Source of the DNA: Pantoea stewartii subsp. stewartii
GTDB lineage: Bacteria > Pseudomonadota > Gammaproteobacteria > Enterobacterales > Enterobacteriaceae
Direction of reading: 5' to 3'
Assembly: GCF_008801695.1 (NCBI RefSeq)
Contig: NZ_VZPF01000001.1
Location: forward strand, 1-64,000
Length of the DNA: 64,000 nucleotides
Shown here: piece after piece, positions 1 to 8,510 of the stretch
How positions within the stretch are numbered: the first letter of the stretch is position 1
Layout: every line of letters starts with the position of its first letter
The notes under the pieces: model-generated
The model's database searches: none
Seen by the model: the letters and a program-made list of their open reading frames with translations, nothing else
Told to the model about the DNA's origin: nothing
Position numbers and translations under genes: made by a program

Positions 1-1
1 G

Positions 2-97
2 ACGTGGTTGCGTTACGTCATCGGTCATATACAGGACTGGCCGGTGAACCGGGTCCGCGATCTGCTGCCATGGAAGGTCGAGCTTCCCTCTGCCTGA
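2..97 (+). CDS. IS66-family transposase TnpC, C-terminal fragment
   Basis: An open frame enters from the window edge and ends at TGA 95-97. Its 31 residues contain [18 protein letters not shown], which resembles the conserved C-terminal tail of IS66-family TnpC (pattern DxPxNRxxxLLPW). The DDE catalytic domain would lie outside the window, so whether the transposase is intact is unknown. The family assignment is from recall of the motif and from the adjacent terminal repeat. Confidence 0.72.
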   Translation, partial: TWLRYVIGHIQDWPVNRVRDLLPWKVELPSA

Positions 98-106
98 ACG
101 TCAATA

Positions 107-127
107 CGGTCTGAATGCGACGCTTAC
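107..127 (+). repeat. IS66 right terminal inverted repeat
   Basis: The sequence cggtctgaatgcgacgctta followed by c ends the element. Read outward-in on the minus strand it begins GTAAGCG, the usual start of IS66-family terminal repeats. It lies just after the transposase stop codon. The matching left repeat is outside the window. Confidence 0.65.
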
Positions 128-128
128 C

Positions 129-956
129 CAGAAGCGCGAAGTCGTGGTGTTGATGTGTGATGCGACCGGTCTGTCGCAACGCCGTGCCTGCAGTCTGGCT
201 GGTCTGTCCCTGTCGACCTGCCGCTATGACGCTCAGCGTCCGGCGGCTGATGCCCATTTATCAGGGCGCATTACTGAACTGGCACTGGAGCGCAGGCGTT
301 TTGGCTACCGCCGCATATGGCAGTTACTGCGCCGTGAAGGGCTTCTGGTTAATTACAAGCGCGTGTACCGCCTTTATCATCTGAACGGACTGGGCGTTAA
401 ACGCAGACGTCGTCGTAAAGGGCTTGCAACAGAACGTCTGCCGCTGCTCCGCCCGGCGGCGCCCAACCTGACCTGGTCGATGGATTTCGTCATGGATGCG
501 CTGGCTACTGGTCGCAGGATCAAGTGCCTTACCTGCGTCGATGACTTCACAAAGGAATGCCTGACGGTCACTGTTGCCTTCGGGATTTCAGGCGTGCAGG
601 TCACGCGTATTCTGGACAGCATTGCGCTGTTTCGCGGCTGTCCGGCTACGATAAGAACCGATCAGGGCCCGGAGTTTACCTGCCGCGCGCTAGATCAGTG
701 GGCCTTTGAGCATGGAGTGGAGCTGCGACTTATCCAGCCCGGCAGGCCGACACAGAACGGATTTATTGAGAGTTTTAACGGACGCTTTCGCGATGAATGC
801 CTGAATGAACACGGGTTCAGCGACGTCAGTCATGCCAGGAAAACCATCAGCGAATGGCGTCCGCACTCCACGCTGAATTATCAGACGCCGTCTGAATTTG
901 CAGCGAGCTGGAGAAAGGGTAATTCTGAGAGTGAAGGATCCGACATTACTAACTGA
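129..956 (+). pseudogene. IS3-family transposase OrfB, truncated and internally deleted
   Basis: This is a DDE integrase-type transposase. It has an HTH_21-like region near residues 40-85 and an rve core with all three acidic residues: D in WSMDFVMD, D in RTDQGPEF, and E in [12 protein letters not shown]. Two defects are visible. The 5' end is replaced by the IS66 repeat. Near the C-terminus the family motif WRxDYNxxRPHSxLxYxTP reads [12 protein letters not shown], so about seven codons (roughly 21 bp) containing the DYN segment appear to be missing in frame. That segment follows the catalytic Glu, so activity is doubtful. The call rests on family knowledge of the C-terminal motif. Confidence 0.8.
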
Positions 957-970
957 GTTTTGTATTTAAT

Positions 971-985
971 CCCGGGGGCAGGTCA
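971..985 (+). repeat. IS3 right terminal inverted repeat
   Basis: cccgggggcaggtca closes the element 15 bases after the transposase stop. In reverse complement it starts TGACCTGCCCC, typical of IS407-group ends. The left partner is absent. Confidence 0.6.
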
Positions 986-1410
986 TGTGGTCTATCCTCG
1001 ACACTCTTAAACTTAGCATGATCACCACTCAGTTACTGTTTTTTTTATACAGTCCATGAAAAAAACTTGCCCATGTGAATCTGAATATTGAGAAAAGTCA
1101 CAGAGAGTTATTGTCTTTAACTCTCTCTTAACAATATAGACTGGCTTAAGCGGTCGTACAGATAGCGGTTAGCTTAGTTATAACTACGTAAGCTTCGATG
1201 TGAGATGAATGACAAAGCGCTGGCAGAGAATCCTGTGTACATTTATGTGTACATAAAAGAAATGTATTTTGGTGTTAAGTGTTCAATAAAAATGAACTTA
1301 ATTATACATTTACTTTTATCCATTTAACTAAGGAGACGCCAGCGCAGTATACCGCAGTTAAGCGGCAGGATTCACTACACTGCCGCGCGTTTGCTCATTC
1401 TGTCAGCAAT
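986..1410. other. AT-rich intergenic stretch without a gene
   Basis: About 425 bases between the IS3 end and the yfdC stop carry no convincing reading frame. Visible items are a repeated tgtgtacat at 1231-1239 and 1243-1251, an A/T-rich segment, and a hairpin with 7-bp arms (gcggcag 1362-1368, ctgccgc 1380-1386) just downstream of yfdC. The hairpin has no U-tract, so it is only a possible yfdC terminator. Composition is clearly more AT-rich than the neighbouring genes. Confidence 0.5.
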
Positions 1411-2343
1411 TTAGCGTTCTTCTTGCTGCTGCTGACGTTTTTTCTCCGCTTTGCGCCGTTCTGCCTTCGCCTTTGCCTGAGCAGCTTCGCCCATATCATT
1501 GCGAATCTGGGCGTGACTTATCAGGGCGAAAATCAGCGTACCGCCCGTCAGGTTACCCAACAGGGTTGGAACAGCAAAAGGCCAGAGAAACGCGGTCCAG
1601 GGCACGCTGCCGTTAAACACCAGGTAAAGCACCTCAACGGAACCCACCACGATATGTGCCAGATCGCCCAGTGCGACCAGCCAGGTCATCATCACAATGA
1701 CAAACAGTTTGGCCGCTCCCGCATAAGGGAACATCCAGACCATTGTGGCAATGATCCAGCCGGAGATCACCGCGTTAGCAAACATCTCGCCCGGCGTATG
1801 TTCCATCACCTTCATGCTGATATCCGTAAAGGCCTGGCGAGTGGCTTCATCAAAAATGGGCATTTCGTTAAACGCTAAGGCGGCGAACGCGGTACCAATA
1901 AGGTTGCCCAGTAGCACAATGCCCCACAGGCGAAGCAATAAACCAAGATTGCTTGTGGTGGGTTTGTGCATAACGGGCAGAACGGCCGTCACGGTGTTTT
2001 CAGTGAAAAGCTGCTGCCGTGCCATAATCACAATCACAAAGCCAAAGGTGTAGCCAAGGTTTTCCAGTAAATAGGCGCCGGGGACGCCGTCCAGATGAAC
2101 CTGAAAAATGCCCTTGGCCATCAGTGAAGCCCCCATTAACAGCCCGGCCGCAATCGCTGACCACAGCAGCGCCATGCCATCCCGCTCCAGCTCTTTTTCC
2201 CCGTCATGTCGAATCTCTTCGTGGATAGCGGCGGCACGCGAGGGCAGGGCGTCTTCATCTACTTCAATATCCTCTTTTCCCTGTTCTTTTTCTTCGCTGT
2301 CTACATCGTTAGGTCCCTGACTTATGCTTGATGAAGGCTTCAT
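1411..2343 (-). CDS. yfdC: YfdC, formate/nitrite transporter (FNT) family inner-membrane protein
   Basis: A 310-residue protein, the same length as E. coli YfdC. It has an acidic N-terminal cytoplasmic stretch (about residues 15-60, rich in E and D), then six hydrophobic segments of the FNT fold, and a basic C-terminal tail of K, R and Q residues. FNT proteins are pentameric channels for small anions; the substrate of YfdC is not established. The start at 2343 is chosen because GGAG lies just upstream and it matches the E. coli N-terminus. A longer frame back to 2484 exists only because the MITE upstream happens to be open. Expression may be affected by the MITE lying 52 bp upstream of the start. 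Confidence 0.88.
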   Translation of the reverse strand: MKPSSSISQGPNDVDSEEKEQGKEDIEVDEDALPSRAAAIHEEIRHDGEKELERDGMALLWSAIAAGLLMGASLMAKGIFQVHLDGVPGAYLLENLGYTFGFVIVIMARQQLFTENTVTAVLPVMHKPTTSNLGLLLRLWGIVLLGNLIGTAFAALAFNEMPIFDEATRQAFTDISMKVMEHTPGEMFANAVISGWIIATMVWMFPYAGAAKLFVIVMMTWLVALGDLAHIVVGSVEVLYLVFNGSVPWTAFLWPFAVPTLLGNLTGGTLIFALISHAQIRNDMGEAAQAKAKAERRKAEKKRQQQQEER

Positions 2344-2394
2344 GTTTTCTCCTGGTAACAGTACAAATGCGTTATAAGCGTAGTCGTTTTTTGG

Positions 2395-2567
2395 GGCTTT
2401 GTTGAATAATAGGTAATCATTCTGTTTTGTCTGCACTGTTTTGGTAGAAAACGCTGATGCCAGACAGAACACCGTCATACGCAAGCATGTAATGCATTGA
2501 TTTTATGTTATCTGAAACAACCGTTTTCATAGTACCACAGCATAAAATCCATTTATTCAACAAAGCC
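2395..2567. mobile_element. 173-bp MITE with IS903-type ends and 9-bp target duplication
   Basis: Both ends carry the same 15-bp inverted repeat: GGCTTTGTTGAATAA at 2395-2409 and its complement at 2553-2567. Perfect 9-bp direct repeats GTTTTTTGG flank it at 2386-2394 and 2568-2576. The GGCTTTGTTGAATAA end and 9-bp duplication are characteristic of the IS903 group of the IS5 family. The interior encodes no transposase, so it would need one supplied in trans. It lies between yfdC and ccmA and likely altered the yfdC upstream region. The repeats are seen directly; the family link is from known IS903 ends. Confidence 0.88.
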
Positions 2568-2768
2568 GTTTTTTGGCTAACGAAACTGTTTCTGCGACAG
2601 CGAACAAACGTGACAACCTTCTGCCGTGGTGCGCTTTTTATCCACCAGACGCGCTGAAAAGCACGAATATCTAAGCCCTGCGCAAAAGGGGAGCGCGCAC
2701 AGCCTTCGGCACGCTGTAACATTGTGCTATCATTTGCGCCTTATTTGGCTGGCGCGATTTACCCCTCC

Positions 2769-3386
2769 ATGTTGGAAATCATTAATCTGCTTTGTGTGCG
2801 TGATGAGCGCGCGCTCTTTGAGGCGCTTACGTTTCGCGTGTCGCCAGGTGACATCGTACAAATTGAAGGGCCAAACGGGGCCGGGAAAACGTCGCTGCTG
2901 CGGATCCTGGCCGGACTGAGCACGCCTGAACATGGTGAGGTGCGCTGGCAGTCGCAGCCGGTTCACCGGCAACGCGACACCTGGCATCAGGCCATGCTTT
3001 ACCTGGGGCATCTGCCGGGGATCTCATCGGCGTTATCGGCGCTGGAAAATCTGCGCTTTTATCATCCAGACTGCCGCGATGAACACCTTTTTACTGCACT
3101 GGCCAGCGTCGGCCTGGCAGGTTATGAAGAGGTCGCGGCCGCGCAGCTCTCTGCCGGACAACAGCGGCGCATCGCCCTGGCCCGGCTGTGGCTGACCCAG
3201 GCAACCTTATGGATCCTGGACGAACCTTTAACCGCCCTCGATCACACGGGGGTGGAGACGTTAATGAGCCGCTTTGTGGCGCACACGCAGCAGGGGGGTT
3301 CTGTCATCGTGACCAGCCATCAGGCGCTGCCGGGGTTGACGGGGCAGATCAATACTATCCGCCTGCATGCCGTGGAGTGGCAGTAA
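2769..3386 (+). CDS. ccmA: CcmA, cytochrome c maturation ABC transporter ATPase
   Basis: ATPase of the CcmABCD complex. ATP hydrolysis releases holo-CcmE from CcmC in the cytochrome c biogenesis System I. The 205 residues carry Walker A GPNGAGKT (34-41), the signature LSAGQQRR near residue 135 and Walker B LWILDEP. The start at 2769 gives the N-terminus MLEIINL expected for the family; a longer frame from 2724 has no support. It is first in a nine-gene operon that runs to 9721 with overlapping or nearly overlapping genes. A likely promoter lies in 2700-2740 (TATCAT-like -10). Confidence 0.95.
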   Translation: MLEIINLLCVRDERALFEALTFRVSPGDIVQIEGPNGAGKTSLLRILAGLSTPEHGEVRWQSQPVHRQRDTWHQAMLYLGHLPGISSALSALENLRFYHPDCRDEHLFTALASVGLAGYEEVAAAQLSAGQQRRIALARLWLTQATLWILDEPLTALDHTGVETLMSRFVAHTQQGGSVIVTSHQALPGLTGQINTIRLHAVEWQ

Positions 3387-4045
3387 TGTTGTGTCGTCTT
3401 ATTCAGCGCGAATTACGTATCGCCTGTCGTCGCGGCGCCGAAGTGATGAATCCACTGTGGTTTTTCCTGATTGTCATCACGCTCTTCCCGTTGGGTATCG
3501 GTCCCGATCCTCATCAGCTGGCACGGATCGCACCCGGCATTGTCTGGGTTGCGGCATTGCTCTCTTCGCTGCTCGCGCTGGAAAGGCTGTTTCGTGATGA
3601 CCTTAACGACGGCACGCTGGAGCAACTTTTATTGTCGCCTGTACCGCTGCCGGTCACGGTGCTGGGGAAAATCATCGCCCACTGGCTGGTCACGGGCTTG
3701 CCGTTAATTCTGCTTTCGCCCCTGGCGGCCCTGTTGCTGTCCCTGGATATGCCGGGCTGGCGGGCGGTGGCACTGACGCTGCTGTTAGGAACACCGACGC
3801 TGAGTTTTCTCGGCGCGATTGGCGTGGGGCTGACCGTTGGGTTGCGTCGCGGCGGCGTGCTGCTCAGCCTGTTGGTTCTGCCACTGGCTATTCCGGTACT
3901 GATTTTTGCCAGCGCGGCCATCGACGCCGCAGGTCAGGGGTTAGCCATTGGCGGTTACCTGGCGTTGCTGGGGGCGATGCTGGTCGTGAGTGGGACGCTG
4001 ACCCCGTTTGCCACCGCCGCGGCGTTGCGGATTACGCTGCACTAA
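3386..4045 (+). CDS. ccmB: CcmB, heme exporter membrane subunit
   Basis: Integral membrane subunit of the CcmABCD release complex. 219 residues (E. coli 220) with six hydrophobic segments and an N-terminal basic cytoplasmic stretch (CRLIQRELRIACRR). The ATG overlaps the ccmA stop in a TAATG arrangement, which indicates translational coupling. A frame that opens upstream within ccmA is not used. CcmB pairs with CcmA and CcmC; it was historically annotated as a heme exporter, although heme delivery is now assigned to CcmC. Confidence 0.95.
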   Translation: MLCRLIQRELRIACRRGAEVMNPLWFFLIVITLFPLGIGPDPHQLARIAPGIVWVAALLSSLLALERLFRDDLNDGTLEQLLLSPVPLPVTVLGKIIAHWLVTGLPLILLSPLAALLLSLDMPGWRAVALTLLLGTPTLSFLGAIGVGLTVGLRRGGVLLSLLVLPLAIPVLIFASAAIDAAGQGLAIGGYLALLGAMLVVSGTLTPFATAAALRITLH

Positions 4046-4099
4046 ATCAGCACGCATCAGACGTGTTATTCGCGTTTATTTAAAAGTGAGCAAGTAAAC

Positions 4100-4840
4100 A
4101 TGTGGAAAGGATTACATCAGCTGGCGAAGCCCGAACGGCTGTATCAGTTGTGCGGTCGGCTGGTGCCGGGGTTCGCCCTGACCAGTGCGGCGGTACTGCT
4201 GCTGGCCTGGATATGGGGATTTGGCTATGCACCGGCAGACTACCAGCAGGGTGACAGTTTTCGCATTATGTATATTCATGTTCCGGCGGCCATGTGGTCG
4301 ATGGGGATTTACAGCGCGATGGCCGTTGCGGCGTTTACTGGTGTGGTCTGGCAGATGAAAATGGCCGATTTAGTCTCAGCGGCGATGGCACCGATCGGTG
4401 CGGTGTTTACCTTTATTGCGCTGGTTACCGGTTCTGCCTGGGGCAAGCCGATGTGGGGAACCTGGTGGATATGGGACGCCAGGCTCACATCAGAACTGGT
4501 GCTGCTGTTTTTATATCTGGGCGTCATTGCGCTGTATCAGGCGTTCGACGGCCATCGCATGGCCGGGCGCGCCGCAGGGGTGCTCATTCTGGTCGGCGTG
4601 ATCAATCTGCCCATCATTCATTTCTCTGTGCAGTGGTGGAATACCTTGCATCAGGGATCGTCCGGCTTACTGCAACAGGCTATCGCGCCGCCGATGCGCA
4701 CGCCGCTGCGCTGGGCCATCCTGGGTGACCTGCTGTTGTTTATCACGTTAACGCTGATGCGCTTACGCAACCTGATTCTGCTGACGGAACGTAAACGTCC
4801 TTGGGCGATTGCCCTGGCAAAGACAAGGAGCAAAGAATGA
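4100..4840 (+). CDS. ccmC: CcmC, heme delivery protein to CcmE
   Basis: Six-TM heme handling protein that loads heme onto the periplasmic chaperone CcmE. 246 residues. The tryptophan-rich WWD motif is visible as WGTWWIWDARLTSE, and axial heme histidine candidates occur in HVPAAMW (about residue 60) and in HFSVQWW (about 184). Separated from ccmB by 54 bases, with an AAGTGAG-like ribosome site upstream. The stop overlaps ccmD by four bases (ATGA). Confidence 0.95.
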   Translation: MWKGLHQLAKPERLYQLCGRLVPGFALTSAAVLLLAWIWGFGYAPADYQQGDSFRIMYIHVPAAMWSMGIYSAMAVAAFTGVVWQMKMADLVSAAMAPIGAVFTFIALVTGSAWGKPMWGTWWIWDARLTSELVLLFLYLGVIALYQAFDGHRMAGRAAGVLILVGVINLPIIHFSVQWWNTLHQGSSGLLQQAIAPPMRTPLRWAILGDLLLFITLTLMRLRNLILLTERKRPWAIALAKTRSKE

Positions 4841-5070
4841 CGCCCGCTTTTGCCTCATGGCATGACTTCATTGCCATGGGCGGTTACGCCTTTTACGTCT
4901 GGCTGGCGGTGGCAGGGGCGCTGGTGCCTCTTTGTGGCCTGATTGTACACAGCTGGTGGTCACACAGACGTTTGCTGGCGGACATTCGCCAGCGTGATGC
5001 CCGGGAGCGCCGTCTGCGCGCGGCCAGTGTTAAACGTGCCGGGACTAAAACGGCAGGAGAAGCGAAGTGA
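4837..5070 (+). CDS. ccmD: CcmD, small membrane component of heme handling complex
   Basis: 77-residue protein with one transmembrane helix (about residues 18-38) and a basic, arginine-rich cytoplasmic tail, the typical CcmD architecture. E. coli CcmD is 69 residues. It stabilises the CcmABC-CcmE assembly and is needed for holo-CcmE release. The ATGA overlap with ccmC decides the start. Its stop overlaps the GTG of ccmE by four bases. Confidence 0.92.
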   Translation: MTPAFASWHDFIAMGGYAFYVWLAVAGALVPLCGLIVHSWWSHRRLLADIRQRDARERRLRAASVKRAGTKTAGEAK

Positions 5071-5552
5071 ATACCCGCCGTCGTAATCGCCTGTATGTCG
5101 TCGTGGCGATACTTACCGGACTTGGACTGGCTACCGCGCTGGTAATGTATGCGCTGCGGTCCAATATCGATCTGTTTTATACGCCAGGTGAAATCCTGGA
5201 GGGGAAAGGTGATGCACACATCCGGCCGGAACCCGGACAGCGTCTGCGCGTGGGCGGCGTGGTGATGCCCGGCAGCGTCACGCGAGATCCCCGAACGCTG
5301 GCCGTCTCTTTTCAGCTTTACGATGGCCGTGGTGTGGTCAGTGTAAACTTTGTGGGCATTTTGCCCGATCTGTTTCGCGAGGGGCAGGGCGTCGTTGCAC
5401 AGGGCGTCCTTGAACCCGGCAACCTGATCAACGCCAAAGAAGTGCTGGCGAAACATGATGAAAACTACACGCCACCTGAAATCACCGCCGCGATGAAGCC
5501 CGCACCACCCGTGCAACAGGCCGCGACTCACCCGGCAGGACAGACACCATGA
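5067..5552 (+). CDS. ccmE: CcmE, periplasmic heme chaperone
   Basis: 161 residues with an N-terminal signal anchor (residues 8-28) and an OB-fold periplasmic domain. The covalent heme-binding histidine lies in [12 protein letters not shown] near residue 130. The start is GTG at 5067, overlapping the ccmD stop as GTGA; the N-terminus [11 protein letters not shown] matches the family. The tail is rich in Pro and Ala, as in other enterobacterial CcmE proteins. It carries heme from CcmC to the CcmFHI lyase. Confidence 0.95.
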   Translation: MNTRRRNRLYVVVAILTGLGLATALVMYALRSNIDLFYTPGEILEGKGDAHIRPEPGQRLRVGGVVMPGSVTRDPRTLAVSFQLYDGRGVVSVNFVGILPDLFREGQGVVAQGVLEPGNLINAKEVLAKHDENYTPPEITAAMKPAPPVQQAATHPAGQTP

Positions 5553-7507
5553 TGCCAGAACTGGGCAGTTTTTTACTCTGTCTCGGCGTCGCGTTGGCGC
5601 TGCTGCTCAGCGTGTATCCGCTCTGGGGGGCCTGGCGCCAGGATGCGCGCCTGATGGGCTTAGCGCGTCCCCTGGCCGTTGGCCTGTTCGGCTGTGTGGC
5701 GGGGGCTTTCGGGTTGCTGGTCTGGGCGTTTATCGTTAACGACTTTACCGTAAGCTATGTCGTTAACAACTCGAATTCCCTGCTGCCGGTCTATTACCGC
5801 ATTGCGGCCACCTGGGGGGCGCACGAAGGCTCCCTGCTGCTGTGGGTGCTGCTGTTGAGTGGCTGGACGCTGGCCGTGGCGATCTTCAGCCGCGGCATGC
5901 CGCAGGACGCACTGGCGCGTGTGCTGGCGGTGATGGGCATGATTACGCTGGGCTTCCTGTTATTTATCATCCTCACCTCTAATCCGTTCAGCCGTACCCT
6001 GCCGGACTTTCCCGTCGATGGCCGCGACCTCAATCCCATGCTGCAGGATATTGGCCTGATCTTCCATCCGCCTTTGTTATACATGGGCTATGTCGGTTTC
6101 TCGGTGGCCTTTGCTTTTGCCATTGCCTCCCTGATGGCCGGAAGACTGGATACCGCCTGGGCGCGCTGGTCGCGTCCCTGGACCACCGCAGCCTGGCTGT
6201 TCCTGACCATAGGTATTGTGCTGGGCTCTGCGTGGGCCTATTACGAGCTGGGCTGGGGCGGCTGGTGGTTCTGGGATCCGGTTGAAAATGCGTCCTTTAT
6301 GCCCTGGCTGGCTGGCACGGCGTTAATGCACTCACTGGCGGTGACCGAAAAGCGCGGCACCTTTAAAGCCTGGACCGTATTGCTGGCGATTACCGCGTTC
6401 TCCCTGAGTCTGCTCGGGACCTTCCTGGTGCGATCCGGCGTGCTGGTCTCGGTGCACGCGTTTGCCTCCGATCCGGCGCGGGGCATGTTTATTCTGGCCT
6501 TTTTGGTGATTGTTATTGGCAGCTCGCTGCTGCTCTATGCCCTCAAAGGAGGGCAGGTCCGCAGCCGGGTACAAAACGCCTTGTGGTCGCGCGAATCCTT
6601 TCTGCTGGGCAATAACGTCCTGTTGATTGCGGCCATGCTGGTGCTGCTGCTCGGTACGCTGTTACCGCTGGTCCATAAACAACTCGGTCTGGGCAGCATC
6701 TCCGTGGGCCAGCCCTTTTTTAATACGCTGTTCAGCTGGCTGATGGCACCGCTGGCCTTAATGTTGGGGATTGGGCCGTTAGTGCGCTGGCGCCGTGATG
6801 AACCCCAGAAGCTGGTACGACGTTTGCTGTTAGCACTGGCCGTCACGCTGCTGGCCTCCGTGCTGTTGCCCTGGTGGCTACAGGATAGGGTAGAGGCAAT
6901 GACGGTAGTGGGCCTGCTGATGGCGGTATGGATCATCGTATTAACCCTGATGGAACTGCATGAACGTGCGACGCATCGTCATTCTTTTTTCACCGGACTG
7001 CGCCACTTGTCACGCAGCCACTGGGGCATGGTGCTCGGCCATTTAGGTGTCGGCGTCACCGTGATTGGGATAGCGTTTAGCACGCAATACAGCGTTGAAC
7101 GGGATGTGCGCATGAAAGCGGGCGACAGTGTTGATATCCATCGCTACCACTTTGTCTTCCGCGATGTTCAGGATCTGCAAGGGCCCAACTACAGCGGCGG
7201 CGTGGCGGTGATTGATGTGACGCGGGACGGGCAGCCTGAAGCGATGTTGTATGCGGAAAAACGCTTTTATTCAGCGGCGCGCACCATGATGACCGAGGCG
7301 GCAATTGATGGTGGCTTTACCCGCGATCTCTATGCGGCGCTGGGTGAGGAACTCAATGACGGCAGTTGGGCGGTGCGCATTTACTATAAACCCTTTGTGC
7401 GCTGGATTTGGTTCGGTGGACTGTTTATGGCTGCGGGCGGTCTGCTCTGTTTACTGGATCCGCGTTATCGTGCGCGTAAAAAAGGCGAGCGCGAGGTGCG
7501 GGCATGA
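5549..7507 (+). CDS. ccmF: CcmF, cytochrome c heme lyase subunit
   Basis: 652-residue polytopic membrane protein and core of the CcmFGHI heme ligation complex. It has many TM segments and the periplasmic tryptophan-rich motif [18 protein letters not shown] near residues 236-253. A large periplasmic loop follows the penultimate helix. ATG codons at 5549 and 5552 are both possible; the first overlaps the ccmE stop (ATGA) and is preferred. Length equals the E. coli family norm of about 647. Confidence 0.95.
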   Translation: MMPELGSFLLCLGVALALLLSVYPLWGAWRQDARLMGLARPLAVGLFGCVAGAFGLLVWAFIVNDFTVSYVVNNSNSLLPVYYRIAATWGAHEGSLLLWVLLLSGWTLAVAIFSRGMPQDALARVLAVMGMITLGFLLFIILTSNPFSRTLPDFPVDGRDLNPMLQDIGLIFHPPLLYMGYVGFSVAFAFAIASLMAGRLDTAWARWSRPWTTAAWLFLTIGIVLGSAWAYYELGWGGWWFWDPVENASFMPWLAGTALMHSLAVTEKRGTFKAWTVLLAITAFSLSLLGTFLVRSGVLVSVHAFASDPARGMFILAFLVIVIGSSLLLYALKGGQVRSRVQNALWSRESFLLGNNVLLIAAMLVLLLGTLLPLVHKQLGLGSISVGQPFFNTLFSWLMAPLALMLGIGPLVRWRRDEPQKLVRRLLLALAVTLLASVLLPWWLQDRVEAMTVVGLLMAVWIIVLTLMELHERATHRHSFFTGLRHLSRSHWGMVLGHLGVGVTVIGIAFSTQYSVERDVRMKAGDSVDIHRYHFVFRDVQDLQGPNYSGGVAVIDVTRDGQPEAMLYAEKRFYSAARTMMTEAAIDGGFTRDLYAALGEELNDGSWAVRIYYKPFVRWIWFGGLFMAAGGLLCLLDPRYRARKKGEREVRA

Positions 7508-8058
7508 AAAAGATTCTGTTTATTCCCCTGATCCTGTTTTTACTGCTGGCCGCCGCGCTGCTTTGGCAACTGTCACGCAATGCGGCGGGCGATGATCCTA
7601 CGCGGCTGGAGTCGGCGTTAATTGGTAAACCGTTGCCGGTGTTCCGGCTCGAAGCCCTGGAAACGCCCGGTAAAACCTACAACCAGCAAACGCTTATCAC
7701 CGGCAAACCGCTTTTACTCAACGTCTGGGCAACATGGTGCCCGACCTGTCGGGCAGAACATCACTATCTGAATACGCTGGCAGAGCAGGGCGTGCGGGTA
7801 GTCGGGCTCAATTATAAAGACGATCGGCAAAAGGCGGTGACCTGGTTAAACACGCTGGGTAATCCTTATGCGCTCAGCCTGTATGATGGCGACGGTATGC
7901 TGGGCCTGGATCTTGGCGTATATGGCGCACCGGAAACCTTTCTGATCGATGGCAACGGCATTATTCGCTATCGCCATGCCGGAGATCTGAATCCACGTGT
8001 CTGGCAGCAGGAAGTAAAGCCTTTATGGGATAAATACAACACGGAGAGCGGCTCATGA
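7504..8058 (+). CDS. dsbE: CcmG/DsbE, membrane-anchored thioredoxin-like protein
   Basis: 184 residues with an N-terminal signal anchor and a thioredoxin fold. The active site is WCPTC (in NVWATWCPTCRAEH), and the family cis-Pro region GAPETFLID follows. It reduces the CXXCH cysteines of apocytochrome c for heme ligation and receives electrons from DsbD. The ATG overlaps the ccmF stop by four bases. Also named ccmG. Confidence 0.94.
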   Translation: MKKILFIPLILFLLLAAALLWQLSRNAAGDDPTRLESALIGKPLPVFRLEALETPGKTYNQQTLITGKPLLLNVWATWCPTCRAEHHYLNTLAEQGVRVVGLNYKDDRQKAVTWLNTLGNPYALSLYDGDGMLGLDLGVYGAPETFLIDGNGIIRYRHAGDLNPRVWQQEVKPLWDKYNTESGS

Positions 8059-8510
8059 AAGCGCTGGTGACGATGCTTTGCGGCTTGCTGTTTAGCGCCA
8101 GCCTGTGGGCGGCCATCGATACCTATGCATTTGACTCCGTCGCGCAGGAAGAACAGTACCGTGATATCACCGCCTCCCTGCGCTGCCCCAAATGTCAGAA
8201 CAACAGCATTGCGGATTCCAACGCCATGATTGCGGCGGATATGCGGTTGAAAGTTTATCAGCTGATGAAACAGGGACAAACGCGTCAGCAGATCTTCGAC
8301 TATATGGTGGCGCGCTACGGCAATTTCGTCAGCTACCAACCGCCCGTAACGCCATCCACCGTGATTCTGTGGCTGGGACCTGCGCTGTTTGTCGCAGGCG
8401 GCGCGGGCGTAATCGTCTGGCGCAGTCGCCAGCGTAAGACCTGTAGCGAACTGAGTGATGAAGAGCAACAGCGGCTTGAAGCCATTTTGAAATCGGACAG
8501 GGAAGCATAA
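8055..8510 (+). CDS. ccmH: CcmH, cytochrome c apoprotein thiol reductase subunit (separate from CcmI)
   Basis: 151 residues: signal peptide (about 1-19), the three-helix CcmH/NrfF domain with redox motif LRCPKC (in ASLRCPKCQNNS), then a single TM helix (about 98-117) and a short tail. In E. coli K-12 CcmH is a 350-residue fusion of this domain with a CcmI-like TPR domain. Here translation stops after the CcmH part and a new gene starts in TAATG overlap. The split is the ancestral layout in many proteobacteria, so this is a full-length protein, not a truncation. Confidence 0.93.
   Translation: MKALVTMLCGLLFSASLWAAIDTYAFDSVAQEEQYRDITASLRCPKCQNNSIADSNAMIAADMRLKVYQLMKQGQTRQQIFDYMVARYGNFVSYQPPVTPSTVILWLGPALFVAGGAGVIVWRSRQRKTCSELSDEEQQRLEAILKSDREA

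Larger units (their letters stand above)
1..127 (+). mobile_element. IS66-family element, right end only
   Basis: The first 127 bases read as the right extremity of an IS66-family insertion sequence: the last codons of its large transposase followed by the terminal inverted repeat. The rest of the element lies left of the window. It abuts an IS3-family transposase gene truncated at its 5' end, so the IS66 element appears to have inserted into the IS3 element. The 8-bp target duplication expected of this family cannot be tested without the left end. Confidence 0.75.
128..985 (+). mobile_element. IS3-family (IS407 group-like) element, 5' truncated
   Basis: The remnant contains the orfB transposase and the right terminal repeat. 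OrfA, the left terminal repeat and the first few orfB codons are missing because the IS66 end begins at 127. The protein resembles transposases of IS407-group elements such as ISEhe3 from plant-associated enterobacteria, as recalled rather than searched. The element should no longer transpose by itself. Confidence 0.75.

Noticed and set aside
986-1410. tRNA or attachment site next to the IS remnants
   Set aside because: No cloverleaf-like sequence or CCA-proximal T-arm motif was found by eye, and no integrase gene is nearby.
1279-1878. A 199-codon plus-strand open frame
   Set aside because: It lies antisense over yfdC, has no ribosome site, and its composition (many His, Gln, Arg) is that of a shadow frame.
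2344-2484. N-terminal extension of YfdC to 357 residues
   Set aside because: The added codons come from the MITE and its flank. The start at 2343 has a ribosome site and matches the known protein length.
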